Positions 1 through 7,549 of a DNA stretch of 42,407 bases are shown here, piece by piece. The position numbers were made by a program, and so were the translations under genes. The notes under the pieces were generated by a model. It saw nothing but the letters and a program-made list of their open reading frames with translations. It did no database searches and was not told the DNA's origin. Source of the DNA: an uncultured Bacteroidales bacterium. GTDB lineage: Bacteria > Bacteroidota > Bacteroidia > Bacteroidales > Paludibacteraceae. The stretch lies in NCBI GenBank assembly GCA_937910305.1, contig CALEPS010000054.1, positions 1 through 42,407 of the forward strand, read 5' to 3'. The first letter of the stretch is position 1. Each line of letters begins with the position of its first letter.

Positions 1-60
1 CCTTGAGGGGTGAAGAGCTCTGCTCGATCGGACTGCCGGTGGCCGTCCGTAGAACATTGT
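1..60. repeat. Partial copy of a palindromic element at the window edge
   Basis: The window opens inside a repeat. Bases 5-29 (core GAAGAGCTCTGCTCGATCG) recur inverted at 36461-36485, where they end the lpd reading frame. Both copies join a fragment of the CCTTGAGGGG palindrome to a short hairpin of variable sequence (here GGCC-acc-GGC; there GTCC-tca-GGAC) and a shared gttctac flank. A window that begins in a dispersed repeat suggests an assembly break at that repeat. Confidence 0.7.
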
Positions 61-70
61 TAGGGTGGGG

Positions 71-1069
71 TTATTTAATCGCCTGATTTGCCGTGATAAC
101 TACCATCTGCACAATGTCCTGTACCTTGCATCCGCGGCTCAGGTCGTTCACCGGAGCGGCGATGCCTTGCAGAATCGGACCTACGGCATCTGCACCGCTG
201 AAACGCTCAACGAGCTTGTAACCGATGTTGCCGGCCTGCAGATCAGGGAATACCAGCACGTTCGCTTTTCCGGCAACGGGGCTTCCCGGAGCTTTGGTCT
301 TCGCTACGCTCTCGATCAATGCAGCATCAGCCTGCAACTCGCCGTCCAATGCCAGATCCGGAGCCATCTCTTTTGCCAGTTTCGTTGCCTCGGCCACTTT
401 GTCCACCAACTCATGCTTGGCGCTGCCTTTCGTGCTGAACGAGAGCATAGCTACGCGCGGCTCGATGCCTGCGATGGCACGGGCGGTCTCGGCGGTTGAG
501 ATAGCGATCTCTGCTAACTGCTTCGCATCCGGATTCGGGTTCACGGCGCAGTCTGCAAACAACAGGAAACCGTTCTCGCCCAACTGTTTGGCGGGGGTGA
601 ACATCAGGAACGCACCGCTGACAATAGAGCAACCCGGTTTGGTCTTCAATATCTGGAAAGCCGGACGGATCGTGTCTGCCGTAGTACCGCGGGCACCGGC
701 TAACTCACCGTCTGCGTCGCCGGCTTTGATCATCAGACAACCCAAGTACAACGGATCCTGGGCTTTCTTCGCAGCCTCTTCCTCCGTCATGCCTTTTGCC
801 TTGCGCAGCTCGAAAAGCAAGTTCGCATACTCCGGCATCTTCGGATCGTGGATAGGATCTACGATCTTGGCTTCTTTGATATACTCATATCCCTTCTCGG
901 CTGCCATGCCTTTGATCTTCTCGGGATCGCCGATCAGAATAAGATGAGCGATCTTGTCTCTCAACAGAATGTTTGCAGCCTCCAGTGTACGGGGTTCGTC
1001 GCCTTCCGGCAACACAATGCGCTGCGGATTTGCCTTCGCACGCGCGATCATTTGATTTAAAATGTCCAT
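71..1069 (-). CDS. pta: Phosphate acetyltransferase
   Basis: Interconverts acetyl-CoA plus phosphate with acetyl phosphate and CoA, the first step of the Pta-AckA acetate pathway in the cytoplasm. The 332-aa protein has the length of a single-domain Pta. It begins MDILNQMIARAKANPQRIVLPEGDEPRTL and carries the family signatures SGAFLMFTP (about residue 150), FADCAVNPNPDA and NVLVFPDLQAGNIGYKLVERF, ending in GPILQGIAAPVNDLSRGC. ATG 1069 is the only sensible start. In many Bacteroidales ackA follows; here the downstream side runs off the window after 70 bp of repeat, so the partner is not visible. The likely promoter is 1417-1447, giving an unusually long leader (about 340 nt) filled with tandem repeats. 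Confidence 0.97.
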   Translation of the reverse strand: MDILNQMIARAKANPQRIVLPEGDEPRTLEAANILLRDKIAHLILIGDPEKIKGMAAEKGYEYIKEAKIVDPIHDPKMPEYANLLFELRKAKGMTEEEAAKKAQDPLYLGCLMIKAGDADGELAGARGTTADTIRPAFQILKTKPGCSIVSGAFLMFTPAKQLGENGFLLFADCAVNPNPDAKQLAEIAISTAETARAIAGIEPRVAMLSFSTKGSAKHELVDKVAEATKLAKEMAPDLALDGELQADAALIESVAKTKAPGSPVAGKANVLVFPDLQAGNIGYKLVERFSGADAVGPILQGIAAPVNDLSRGCKVQDIVQMVVITANQAIK

Positions 1070-1109
1070 AATGTATATTTTTTATTTGTTATCTTTTCTT
1101 TTTACCTTT

Positions 1110-1237
1110 TGCGCTCACGCCACTTTCCTTTTTCCCCCTCTTGCACCCACGCAACTTTACTTTTCCCTGACCTTTGCACCCATACCGCTTTCCTTTTTCC
1201 CCTCTTGCACTCACGCCACTTTCTCTCTTTTTGGGCC
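1110..1237. repeat. Four degenerate ~32-bp tandem repeats in the pta leader
   Basis: Copies begin at 1110, 1142, 1175 and 1206 (spacing 32, 33, 31). Each reads approximately tgcacycacgccactttcc followed by a T/C tract. On the transcribed strand of pta this is a purine-rich leader with GTGGCGTGAGTGCA blocks. There is no plausible coding on either strand. Confidence 0.8.
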
Positions 1238-1256
1238 TTTTTGTACTCAATCCACG

Positions 1257-1291
1257 GTATTATATACTACGTATATAATACTAACGTATTA
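1257..1291. repeat. Perfect inverted repeat around TAC, plus overlapping palindrome
   Basis: GTATTATATAC (1257-1267), spacer TAC, then its exact reverse complement GTATATAATAC (1271-1281). A second palindrome, TAATAC-taac-GTATTA, overlaps it at 1276-1291. The core TATATACTACGTATATA recurs at 39584-39606. Both sites lie 23-33 bp before an 11-bp tandem array. Confidence 0.8.
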
Positions 1292-1304
1292 GCCTCGGAA
1301 AATT

Positions 1305-1359
1305 AGTGCGTGATAAGTGCGTGATAAGTGCGTTATTAGTACGAGATAAGTGCGTCATT
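1305..1359. repeat. 11-bp tandem array, 5 units
   Basis: Exact 11-bp register: agtgcgtgata, agtgcgtgata, agtgcgttatt, agtacgagata, agtgcgtcatt. It lies in the pta leader, between the pta promoter and the gene. Rotated, the unit (gtgataagtgc) resembles that at 18283-18337 (gtgattagtag). Confidence 0.9.
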
Positions 1360-1416
1360 TTAGAGCTAACTAAAGGGTCTTTGTAATGGCTTTTAATCCG
1401 TGTTATAAATCGACTG

Positions 1417-1447
1417 CAAATTTACAAAAAAAATATGATATGTGCAA
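1417..1447 (-). promoter_or_regulatory. Bacteroidota-type promoter for pta
   Basis: On the minus strand: TTG (1447-1445), 20-nt spacer, TAAATTTG (1424-1417). This matches the -33/-7 consensus seen throughout the window. It is divergent from the ompA promoter at 1485. Confidence 0.7.
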
Positions 1448-1484
1448 TACCTGCAAGAAAAAAAATGTTTTTTTTCTAAAAATA

Positions 1485-1516
1485 TTTGGTAGTCTCAAAA
1501 AAAAATAGTAATTTTG
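1485..1516 (+). promoter_or_regulatory. Promoter for the OmpA-LysM gene
   Basis: TTTG (1485-1488), 20-nt spacer, TAATTTTG (1509-1516). The start codon lies 45 nt downstream. Confidence 0.8.
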
Positions 1517-1560
1517 CACCCTGAATTGTGATTTGGATACAAACAACCTCTTTTTATAGC

Positions 1561-3168
1561 ATGAAAAAAAGCCTTTTAGTCATATCTTTCCTGTCTCTCT
1601 CCTTGGCGATTTTTGCTGCGGAGAAGGAGGCTGATGATGTGAAAGGAGCACACCCATACAAGGTGTCGGAGAACGAGAATGGTGTGGCTGAGCAGTTCGC
1701 GCACTGGTCTCTTATCCCTCATGTGGGATTCAATGCCTATGACGGCGACTTTAATTCGGAGATGAAGCACAATGTGTCTATCCCTAACGGCGGGTTGGCT
1801 ATTGAATATTCATTCACGCCGGTTTGGTCCATCGGGGCGGATTACATGTATGATATGTACACGGTGACCGGTAAACCCGGGGGCGAGAATGCCGATACGT
1901 TGCTGAACGGTAACTTGCATAAACTGGGAGGCTATTTGTCGCTGGACCTTATGAATCTCTTCTTCCCCAAGGCGAAACGCAAGATCCTCGGCATCCAGCC
2001 GCTCGTAGGTGGTGGATACGCGTGGTATAGAAATAATAAGATGTATTTTGACGACACGCGCTATCACACCGCTTCGGCTGAACCGGCTTCTATGGATTCC
2101 TATAAAGGATGCTTCTATCTCAATGCGGGTCTCAACGTGGAGTTCAATCTCAACCGCACTATCGCGTTAGGCGTGCGCGCTACCTATAATTATTTTATTA
2201 ACGACTATCCGGACGGACGCGGTTATAGCGGACCCCAGGCGCTCGCGTCGAAGAATAATGACGGTATCGTGGATGTGACGCTCAATATGCGCTTCAAACT
2301 GGAGGCGGTATCCAAAACGCACGTGAAGAATATCAACAGTTTCGACTCGTGGAAGAAAGAGGAGAGCAAGGAACCGCAGTTCATTCACGACACGCTCATT
2401 CTCAAGCATGACTCGATCATCATCCGCGAGACGATCAAACAGGTTCGCCAGAAAGAGCAGCAACGCGCATACTACGTTTATTTCGGTAATAACAAGTCGG
2501 ATCTTGACGATAAGGCGCTTATTACAATCCAGCAGGTGGCTGATATCCTCGCTGAGGATTCTACGCTCTATGCCGTTGTAACCGGTTATTGCGACAACAC
2601 CGGTTCGGCTGCGCTCAACTATGCTTTGGGTGACAGACGTGCCGAGAGTGTGATCGGCGAACTGCGCGAGGAGCACCAGATAGACTCCGAGCATATGTAT
2701 GCAATGGGTCTCGGTAAACTGATCGGACACCGCAGTCAGGCTGCTTATGGACCGAACAGACGCGCTGTTATCCGTCTGGTGGACAAACGTACCTTCGAGC
2801 GGATGAAGAATGACTTGGATGACAAACGTGCAAACCGCATCATCGAAGAGGATACCAAGGCTGTTGAGGCTGCACCGGTTCCGCTGGCTGAGAGCGCAAG
2901 GCCGGTAGCCGTAAACGAATATACCCAGCGTGGAAGCGAGGAGATCATCACCGAGAAAGGCATGACCCTCTCCAAACTCGCACGGAAATATTACAATAAC
3001 ACCTATTGTTGGGTGTACATCTACATCGCGAACAAGAGCAAGATTCCTAACCCGAACTCATTGGAAGCAGGTGTCGTGCTCTCTATCCCGGAGTTGACCC
3101 AGCAAGAGATGCGTATTACCAAAGACCAGAGCCTCGTGCTCTACGGTAATGCCCGTCAAAGCAGATAG
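1561..3168 (+). CDS. Outer-membrane OmpA-family protein with C-terminal LysM domain
   Basis: 535 aa. ATG 1561 is preferred over the upstream GTG at 1528 because it places a clean signal peptide (MKKSLLVISFLSLSLAIFAA) at the N terminus and leaves a 44-nt leader. Residues about 40-245 are aromatic-rich and alternate like an outer-membrane beta-barrel. Residues about 301-415 form an OmpA C-terminal domain (YYVYFGNNKSDLDD, GYCDNTG, LGDRRAESV, GPNRRAVI), which binds peptidoglycan in this family. Residues about 461-515 look like a LysM motif (KGMTLSKLARKYYNN ... IPNPNSLEAGVVLSIPE), a second glycan-binding module. It probably anchors the outer membrane to the cell wall. The barrel assignment is inferred from composition. 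Confidence 0.88.
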   Translation: MKKSLLVISFLSLSLAIFAAEKEADDVKGAHPYKVSENENGVAEQFAHWSLIPHVGFNAYDGDFNSEMKHNVSIPNGGLAIEYSFTPVWSIGADYMYDMYTVTGKPGGENADTLLNGNLHKLGGYLSLDLMNLFFPKAKRKILGIQPLVGGGYAWYRNNKMYFDDTRYHTASAEPASMDSYKGCFYLNAGLNVEFNLNRTIALGVRATYNYFINDYPDGRGYSGPQALASKNNDGIVDVTLNMRFKLEAVSKTHVKNINSFDSWKKEESKEPQFIHDTLILKHDSIIIRETIKQVRQKEQQRAYYVYFGNNKSDLDDKALITIQQVADILAEDSTLYAVVTGYCDNTGSAALNYALGDRRAESVIGELREEHQIDSEHMYAMGLGKLIGHRSQAAYGPNRRAVIRLVDKRTFERMKNDLDDKRANRIIEEDTKAVEAAPVPLAESARPVAVNEYTQRGSEEIITEKGMTLSKLARKYYNNTYCWVYIYIANKSKIPNPNSLEAGVVLSIPELTQQEMRITKDQSLVLYGNARQSR

Positions 3169-3184
3169 TTAAAACCTGAAAAAT

Positions 3185-3229
3185 CGGGATGTAAACCAAG
3201 CCGTAGGCTGTTTGCAGACCGAAGAGCGC
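3185..3229 (+). repeat. RNA-leader repeat, copy A (variable hairpin)
   Basis: Frame cgggatgtaa ... gcagaccgaagagcg with a hairpin AGCC-gta-GGCT in between. Copies B (4560) and C (5052) keep the frame and the GTA loop but have the stem AAAAC/GTTTT. All three precede stable RNA genes; this one is 12 nt before tRNA(CAU). Confidence 0.75.
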
Positions 3230-3241
3230 AAGCACGCGAGA

Positions 3242-3316
3242 GGTCCCATAGCTCAGTTGGTTAGTAGCACCTGACTCATAATCAGGGGGTCCTTGGTTCA
3301 AGCCCAAGTGGGACCA
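3242..3316 (+). tRNA. tRNA with CAT anticodon (elongator Met, or Ile2)
   Basis: Cloverleaf: acceptor GGTCCCA/TGGGACC, D arm GCTC...GCAC, anticodon arm TGACT-CATAA-T(CA) with loop CTCATAA, T arm CTTGG-TTCAAGC-CCAAG. CCA is not encoded. A CAT anticodon is either elongator Met or lysidine-modified Ile2; I favour Met from the overall sequence but cannot decide. The initiator is separate, at 9083. Confidence 0.93.
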
Positions 3317-3318
3317 CA

Positions 3319-3357
3319 GCAGGAGAATAGTCCCACGACTGTTCTCCTGCATGTTTT
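3319..3357 (+). terminator. Strong hairpin after tRNA(CAU), abutting the next gene
   Basis: 14-bp stem (3319-3332 with 3337-3350, one G-T pair), loop CCAC, then ATGTTTTT. The T tract ends 3 nt before ATG 3360, so the next gene either relies on read-through or is translated from a leader that begins in this hairpin. Confidence 0.8.
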
Positions 3358-3359
3358 TG

Positions 3360-4421
3360 ATGAAAAGATTATCGGTCATATTACTTCTGTTGTTCTCCTT
3401 TTTTAATTGGAGCGCGAACGCGTATGCGCTCACGCCCGCGGAGAAACGCGCGAAAGCAAGAGCGAAGATAGAACGCAAACGCGAAGCCAAGAAACGCAAG
3501 GCGGAGAAGAAACGGGCGGCGAAAGCTAAAGCGGCTAAACGGGAACGCATCAAAGACGGAAAGCCGTTGTTGTATGTCTATTCTTATAATCTGAAAACGG
3601 CTGAACCCTTACCTGCTACCCATATTACGATCCAGGATGCGAAGGCGCGACCGAACAAGAAACCCAAACTCTCCAAGGCTACCGATAACAAACGGGCGCG
3701 GGTGCAGAGAGGACTGCCCGAAGGAAAATACTGGGCGGTAGCTGCCAAAACGGGATTTTTCACTTCGGACACCGTCTGGTTCATGCATAAGGAAGACGAG
3801 GATACTATCAAGATCTCCATCTATCCGGAGACAAGGCTTACGTTTACCGTTACCGATTCGCTTACTTCGCGACCGGTGGCTGCGAACGTGATCGTCCGTA
3901 ATTCGGAGAAACAGAAAGTGATGCAGACAACCTCCGATACGCTCCATAAGGTGTTGGCGGTTTTGCTGGATGACCGCATGCCGTATTATACGGTAGAAGC
4001 AACTGCGGTGAATTATTTCCCGTTCCGGGATACGATCACGGATCCTGCGCTGTTCGGAGGCGTGGTTATGTCGCCTAAGGAAATGAAATCCTTTGTGCTC
4101 CATAATATCTATTTCGCCACCGGCAAAACGCGTATTCTGGAGTCGTCCGAGCCGGCGTTGAGAGAGTTGTTCCAATTCTTGACTATCCGTCCCGATCAGA
4201 AAATACGTATTGTCGGGCATACGGACAATATAGGTTCGGACCGTTCGAATCAGGCGCTCTCGGAAGGCCGCTGCCAGGAGGTGAAACAGGCGATGATAGA
4301 CCGTGGAATCCGGGCGGAACGCATTGAGGTTGAAGGAAGAGGGGAACGGGATCCTATCGTACCGAACGACACCGAGGAGCACCGCCAGATGAACCGAAGG
4401 GTCGAAATCGTATTGCGATAG
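3360..4421 (+). CDS. OmpA-domain envelope protein with basic N-terminal segment
   Basis: 353 aa from ATG 3360; the ATG at 3351 lies against the hairpin and would only add MFL. Signal peptide MKRLSVILLLLFSFFNWSANAYA. Residues about 25-65 are an extremely Lys/Arg/Ala-rich probable helix (KRAKARAKIERKREAKKRKAEKK). Residues about 70-130 and 155-225 resemble carboxypeptidase-regulatory-like beta-sandwiches (LPATHITIQDA, RLTFTVTDSLTSRPVAANVIV). Residues about 250-353 are an OmpA domain (NIYFATGKTRILESSEPALREL, IVGHTDNIGSDRSNQALSEGRCQEV, MNRRVEIVLR). Probably periplasmic and peptidoglycan-binding. No promoter is visible between the tRNA terminator and the start. The 3' end is duplicated in the tandem repeat that follows. 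Confidence 0.85.
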   Translation: MKRLSVILLLLFSFFNWSANAYALTPAEKRAKARAKIERKREAKKRKAEKKRAAKAKAAKRERIKDGKPLLYVYSYNLKTAEPLPATHITIQDAKARPNKKPKLSKATDNKRARVQRGLPEGKYWAVAAKTGFFTSDTVWFMHKEDEDTIKISIYPETRLTFTVTDSLTSRPVAANVIVRNSEKQKVMQTTSDTLHKVLAVLLDDRMPYYTVEATAVNYFPFRDTITDPALFGGVVMSPKEMKSFVLHNIYFATGKTRILESSEPALRELFQFLTIRPDQKIRIVGHTDNIGSDRSNQALSEGRCQEVKQAMIDRGIRAERIEVEGRGERDPIVPNDTEEHRQMNRRVEIVLR

Positions 4422-4485
4422 AGAATCGCAGTTCTCGAAATCGTATTGCGATAGAGAACCGCAGTTCTCGAAATCGTATTGCGAT
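4403..4485. repeat. 33-bp tandem repeat copied from the 3' end of the OmpA gene
   Basis: Unit 1 (4403-4435) contains the last codons and stop of the gene (VEIVLR-stop). Unit 2 (4436-4468) differs at one base, and a 17-bp partial unit ends at 4485. Each full unit contains a small hairpin (TGCGAT-agaga-ATCGCA in unit 1). Confidence 0.9.
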
Positions 4486-4511
4486 AAAAAATAAAAAAAA
4501 TACGTTTTTAC

Positions 4512-4542
4512 TTGCGTATTCAAAAAAAAAGCAGTACCTTTG
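4512..4542 (+). promoter_or_regulatory. tmRNA promoter P1
   Basis: TTG (4512-4514), 20-nt spacer, TACCTTTG (4535-4542). Confidence 0.75.
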
Positions 4543-4550
4543 CGCGATTT

Positions 4551-4581
4551 TTGTGATCCCGGGATGTAAAACGTAGTTTTG
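4551..4581 (+). promoter_or_regulatory. Possible second tmRNA promoter P2 inside repeat copy B
   Basis: TTG (4551-4553), 20-nt spacer, TAGTTTTG (4574-4581). The -7 box is the right half of the repeat hairpin. It would start transcription close to the tmRNA 5' end (4600). Copy C keeps the same TAGTTTTG but lacks a TTG at the right distance. Confidence 0.45.
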
Positions 4582-4597
4582 CAGACCGAAGAACGCG
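4560..4597 (+). repeat. RNA-leader repeat, copy B
   Basis: cgggatgtaAAACgtaGTTTtgcagaccgaagaacg, ending a few bases before the tmRNA. Confidence 0.8.
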
Positions 4598-4599
4598 AA

Positions 4600-5013
4600 G
4601 GGGCTATCTGGTTTTGACAGCAGGTAGAATGGTTGTGTAAGCACGCCGAGCAATGAGGCAACGCTCGTTAATCTCGCTTCAAAATATAACTGGCAACACT
4701 TCTTATGCTCTCGCTGCTTAATCGAAGTATAGTAGATTGGCGTATTCGGGTGCAAGGCGCCTGAACGGGACATCGCTCCTAGCCGAGTCTGTGGGCTGAA
4801 AGGATATAGCGGTGCAGAAATTCACAGAATAGGTCTCTTTGGCTGCGCATAGAGACTGACGGCTGACAGCTGATTGCTGAAGGCACTCATAGCAGATAAG
4901 CCGGTGGTTGGTGGCTTGGGTCTTGCTGCCGGACGAAAACAAAGGCCAAGATAAGCGTGTAGAAAGCATAAGTATTCCTTGTTTGGACACGGGTTCGACT
5001 CCCGTTAGCTCCA
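4600..5013 (+). ncRNA. ssrA: tmRNA (transfer-messenger RNA)
   Basis: Rescues stalled ribosomes and tags the nascent peptide for proteolysis. The 5' end GGGGCTA pairs with TAGCTCC at 5006-5012. The 3' end has the T arm (ACGGG-TTCGACT-CCCGT). The tag frame reads GGC AAC ACT TCT TAT GCT CTC GCT GCT TAA (4692-4721), giving GNTSYALAA, the Bacteroidota tag type. CCA is not encoded. About 414 nt, normal for the family. It appears to head a unit running through tRNA-Ala, three protein genes and tRNA-Arg. Confidence 0.96.
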
Positions 5014-5051
5014 CATGAGACTGCGGAGACAGTCTTAGAAATGAATTAACT

Positions 5052-5087
5052 CGGGATGTAAAACGTAGTTTTGCAGACCGAAGAGCG
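5052..5087 (+). repeat. RNA-leader repeat, copy C
   Basis: Identical to copy B over cgggatgtaaaacgtagttt and the following tgcagaccgaag. The spacer from here to tRNA-Ala contains a further stem, GTCCAT (5104-5109) with ATGGAC (5123-5128), and outer complementarity caag/cttg. Confidence 0.8.
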
Positions 5088-5154
5088 GAGGCACAAGTTG
5101 CCCGTCCATTGAGCGGAGCGGTATGGACAATTGCACACTTGTTGCCGAACGCGC

Positions 5155-5227
5155 GGGGCACTAGCTCATCTGGTAGAGCGTAACGTTCGCAATGTTAAGG
5201 TAAGGGGTTCGAGTCCCCTGTGCTCCA
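5155..5227 (+). tRNA. tRNA-Ala, anticodon CGC
   Basis: Acceptor GGGGCAC/GTGCTCC, D arm GCTC-ATCTGGTA-GAGC, anticodon loop TTCGCAA (CGC, reads GCG), T arm AGGGG-TTCGAGT-CCCCT, discriminator A. CCA is not encoded. The next coding sequence starts 16 nt downstream with no terminator between. Confidence 0.94.
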
Positions 5228-5243
5228 CTTTAAATGACACAAT

Positions 5244-6374
5244 ATGGCGCTTGAAATTCGTGAAATACATTCCAAGAGTGAACTGAAACAGTTTATCCAG
5301 TTCGCCAATGATTTGTATAAGGATTGCCCATATTACTGTCCCCCTTTGTTCTTTGACGAGATGAACAGCTTCAAACCGGATATGAACCCCGCGCTTGACG
5401 TATGCGAATACCAACTATGGATGGCGTTCCGCGATAACAAACCTGTCGGACGTATCGCCGGTATCATCAACCGCAAAGCGAACGAGAAATGGGGATTCAG
5501 ACATGTCCGTTTCGGCTGGTTTGACTTCATTGATGACATGGAGGTCAGCAAGACGCTGCTGGATACCGTGGCGGCTTGGGGAAAAGAACGCGGTATGGAC
5601 GGACTCAACGGACCTGTCGGCTTCACGGATTTTGACCATGAGGGACTGCTCCTCGAGGGATACGAATATCCCGCTGTGATGGCGTCGCTCTATAATTATC
5701 CGTACTACGTCAAGCATATGGATGCGTACGGATTGGTCAAAGAGGCTGACTGGGTGGAGATGCGTGTCTTCCCGCCGCAGGAATGTCCTGAGCGGCTGTC
5801 GCGTATCGCTGATATCGTAAAACAGCGGTCCAAAGTACATGTGGTGAAGGTCAAGAACTCGCGCGAACTCGTACGCCGTTTTGGTATCCAATACATGGAT
5901 GTGATCGACGAGGCATACCAGAAGTTGTATAACTTCCAGCCTATGACGGTAGCGCAGAAGAACTACTACAAGAACATGTATTTCCCGATCCTCAACTTCG
6001 ATTTTGTTACGCTGGTGGTCAATGAAAATGAAGAGATCGTAGGAGTAGGACTGGGTATGCCGGATATATCGGACGCGTTGCGCAAATGCGGAGGTAAGTT
6101 GTTGCCTTTCGGATGGTACCATCTGCTTCGGGCGCTGAAAGCCAGACAGATGAACTCCTTCAGTTTCCTGCTTATAGCCGTGCGACCGGATTATCAGGAC
6201 AAGGGTATTAACGCGCTCTTCTTCCAGGATCAGATACCTATCATCAACAAATACGGTATCAAAATATTGGAAACGACTAATATTCTGGAGACCAACACCA
6301 AGAATATTGCGAACTTTACGCAGTTCGACCATATGTTCCATAAACGCCACCGCGCGTACCTGAAAACGATCTGA
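5244..6374 (+). CDS. GNAT-type N-acetyltransferase-like protein
   Basis: 376 aa. The N-terminal ~150 residues and the region around 260-376 look like GNAT folds: conserved-looking elements are NKPVGRIAGIINRKANEKW, GFTDFDHEGLLLEGYEYPAVM and, near the C terminus, FLLIAVRPDYQDKGINALFF, which resembles the acetyl-CoA loop region. Related proteins of about 370-390 aa are widespread and usually annotated only as hypothetical or GNAT; the substrate is unknown. ATG 5244 follows tRNA-Ala directly. The stop is separated by 2 nt from the GTG of the Fur-family gene, so these are co-transcribed. Confidence 0.75.
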   Translation: MALEIREIHSKSELKQFIQFANDLYKDCPYYCPPLFFDEMNSFKPDMNPALDVCEYQLWMAFRDNKPVGRIAGIINRKANEKWGFRHVRFGWFDFIDDMEVSKTLLDTVAAWGKERGMDGLNGPVGFTDFDHEGLLLEGYEYPAVMASLYNYPYYVKHMDAYGLVKEADWVEMRVFPPQECPERLSRIADIVKQRSKVHVVKVKNSRELVRRFGIQYMDVIDEAYQKLYNFQPMTVAQKNYYKNMYFPILNFDFVTLVVNENEEIVGVGLGMPDISDALRKCGGKLLPFGWYHLLRALKARQMNSFSFLLIAVRPDYQDKGINALFFQDQIPIINKYGIKILETTNILETNTKNIANFTQFDHMFHKRHRAYLKTI

Positions 6375-6376
6375 GC

Positions 6377-6844
6377 GTGAAAGAGGAAGAGGCTCTATAC
6401 AAAGCTGCGTTGGAGCGCTTGAATACCTATATACGCTGCCATGCGATGAGGGCGTCTGTCGTAAGAGAGATGGTGTTGGCGCAGGCGTGTCTGTTGAAAC
6501 AGCCTTTTACGGCTGTGCAGCTGGAGGAAGCATGCAGGTCGGAGCATATCTCTGTAGGATCCGTTTATAACGCGCTGGACCTGTTCGTCACCGCCGAAAT
6601 AGTCAAGGTGTATGACAGAGGATACGGACAGACGGTTACGGAATACGAACTGACGACTACTGCCTCGCGGTCGCATATGCAGATCATATGCCGCAAATGC
6701 GGCAGGAGAGCATCCTTCTCCGACAAAGCGATCATGCGCTTGATCATGGAACGCAAGTACACTAATTTCAAGGCGCAAAACTGTACCTTGGTGGTGTACG
6801 GAGAATGTAAGATATGCCGCAGACTGGCGGTAAAGAAGAACTGA
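6377..6844 (+). CDS. Fur-family metal-dependent transcriptional regulator
   Basis: 155 aa starting at GTG 6377. Residues about 15-85 form the winged helix (RASVVREMVLAQA, FTAVQLEEACRSEHISVGSVYNALDLFVTAEIV). The C-terminal half has the structural zinc site CRKC (about residue 98) and CKIC (about 144), typical of Fur/PerR/Zur. Which metal or signal it senses cannot be read from the sequence; the histidine-rich metal site of classical Fur is poorly represented. It is coupled to the GNAT gene upstream (2-nt gap) and the YugP peptidase downstream (1-nt gap). Confidence 0.85.
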   Translation: MKEEEALYKAALERLNTYIRCHAMRASVVREMVLAQACLLKQPFTAVQLEEACRSEHISVGSVYNALDLFVTAEIVKVYDRGYGQTVTEYELTTTASRSHMQIICRKCGRRASFSDKAIMRLIMERKYTNFKAQNCTLVVYGECKICRRLAVKKN

Positions 6845-6845
6845 A

Positions 6846-7538
6846 ATGACAGGAACATCGATATATTGGATATTGTTTATCGGTATTGCGCTGGCAAGTT
6901 GGATTGTATCCGATTCGCTGCAACGTAAGTTCCGGCGCTATGCGCAGCATGACCTGTCCGTGACGGGAAAAGAAGTAGCGGAAAAAATGCTGCATGATCA
7001 CGGTATCTATGATGTGCAAATAACGTGTATCAAAGGCCAACTGACCGACCATTATAACCCTGCAACCAAAACGGTTAACCTCTCTGAGGAGGTCTATCAC
7101 GGAGCCAATGTGGCAGCAGCGGCTGTCGCTGCGCATGAATGCGGACATGCGGTACAGCATGCTACGGCATACGGACCTCTCGGACTGCGTTCGGCTCTGG
7201 TGCCGGTGGTGTCGTTCAGTAGCAAATGGGTGACATGGATTATCTTGGGAGGACTGCTTCTTATAGGCAGCGGCGCGGGACAGATCCTGCTCCTCATCGG
7301 CATTGGCTTGTATGCGATGATAACACTCTTCTCTTTCATCACCCTGCCGGTAGAGGTGAATGCCAGCCAACGCGCAGTGAACTGGTTGCAGGAGAGAGGC
7401 ATTACGGACAGAGAGACAACAGCGATGGCGAGCGATGCGCTCCATAGCGCGGCATATACATACGTGGTAGCAGCCCTTTCGTCCCTCGCCACATTGATAT
7501 ACTATATCCTCATCTTTATGGGAGGAAACCGTAGATAA
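6846..7538 (+). CDS. YugP-type membrane zinc metallopeptidase
   Basis: 230 aa. N-terminal transmembrane helix (YWILFIGIALASWIV). The zinc motif HECGH (about residue 97, in AAAAAVAAHECGHAVQHA) is that of the neutral zinc metallopeptidase family PF04298. Two hydrophobic segments follow (WVTWIILGGLLLIGSGAGQ, ILLLIGIGLYAMITLFSF), then PVEVNASQRAVNWL, a conserved family motif, and a final helix. Inner-membrane, substrate unknown. It ends 11 nt before tRNA-Arg, so the tRNA is probably cut out of the same transcript. Confidence 0.9.
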   Translation: MTGTSIYWILFIGIALASWIVSDSLQRKFRRYAQHDLSVTGKEVAEKMLHDHGIYDVQITCIKGQLTDHYNPATKTVNLSEEVYHGANVAAAAVAAHECGHAVQHATAYGPLGLRSALVPVVSFSSKWVTWIILGGLLLIGSGAGQILLLIGIGLYAMITLFSFITLPVEVNASQRAVNWLQERGITDRETTAMASDALHSAAYTYVVAALSSLATLIYYILIFMGGNRR

Positions 7539-7549
7539 TAAACAAGCGC

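Noticed and set aside
1062..1306. Open frames over the pta leader with Phe/Thr/Pro-rich translations
   Set aside because: They only translate the ~32-bp tandem repeats. There is no start context or domain, and the region lies between divergent promoters.
1305..1359. CRISPR array or plasmid iterons as explanation of the 11-bp arrays
   Set aside because: Units abut with no spacers, so they are not CRISPR. Iterons would sit together with a replication initiator gene, and none is present near any of the four arrays.
4354..5161. Long minus-strand frames across the OmpA 3' end and the tmRNA
   Set aside because: They run through the tmRNA and its tandem repeat; the real features are on the plus strand.
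5415..6350. 311-aa minus-strand frame opposite the GNAT gene
   Set aside because: Shadow frame; the plus-strand protein has family motifs and coupled neighbours, the shadow has none.
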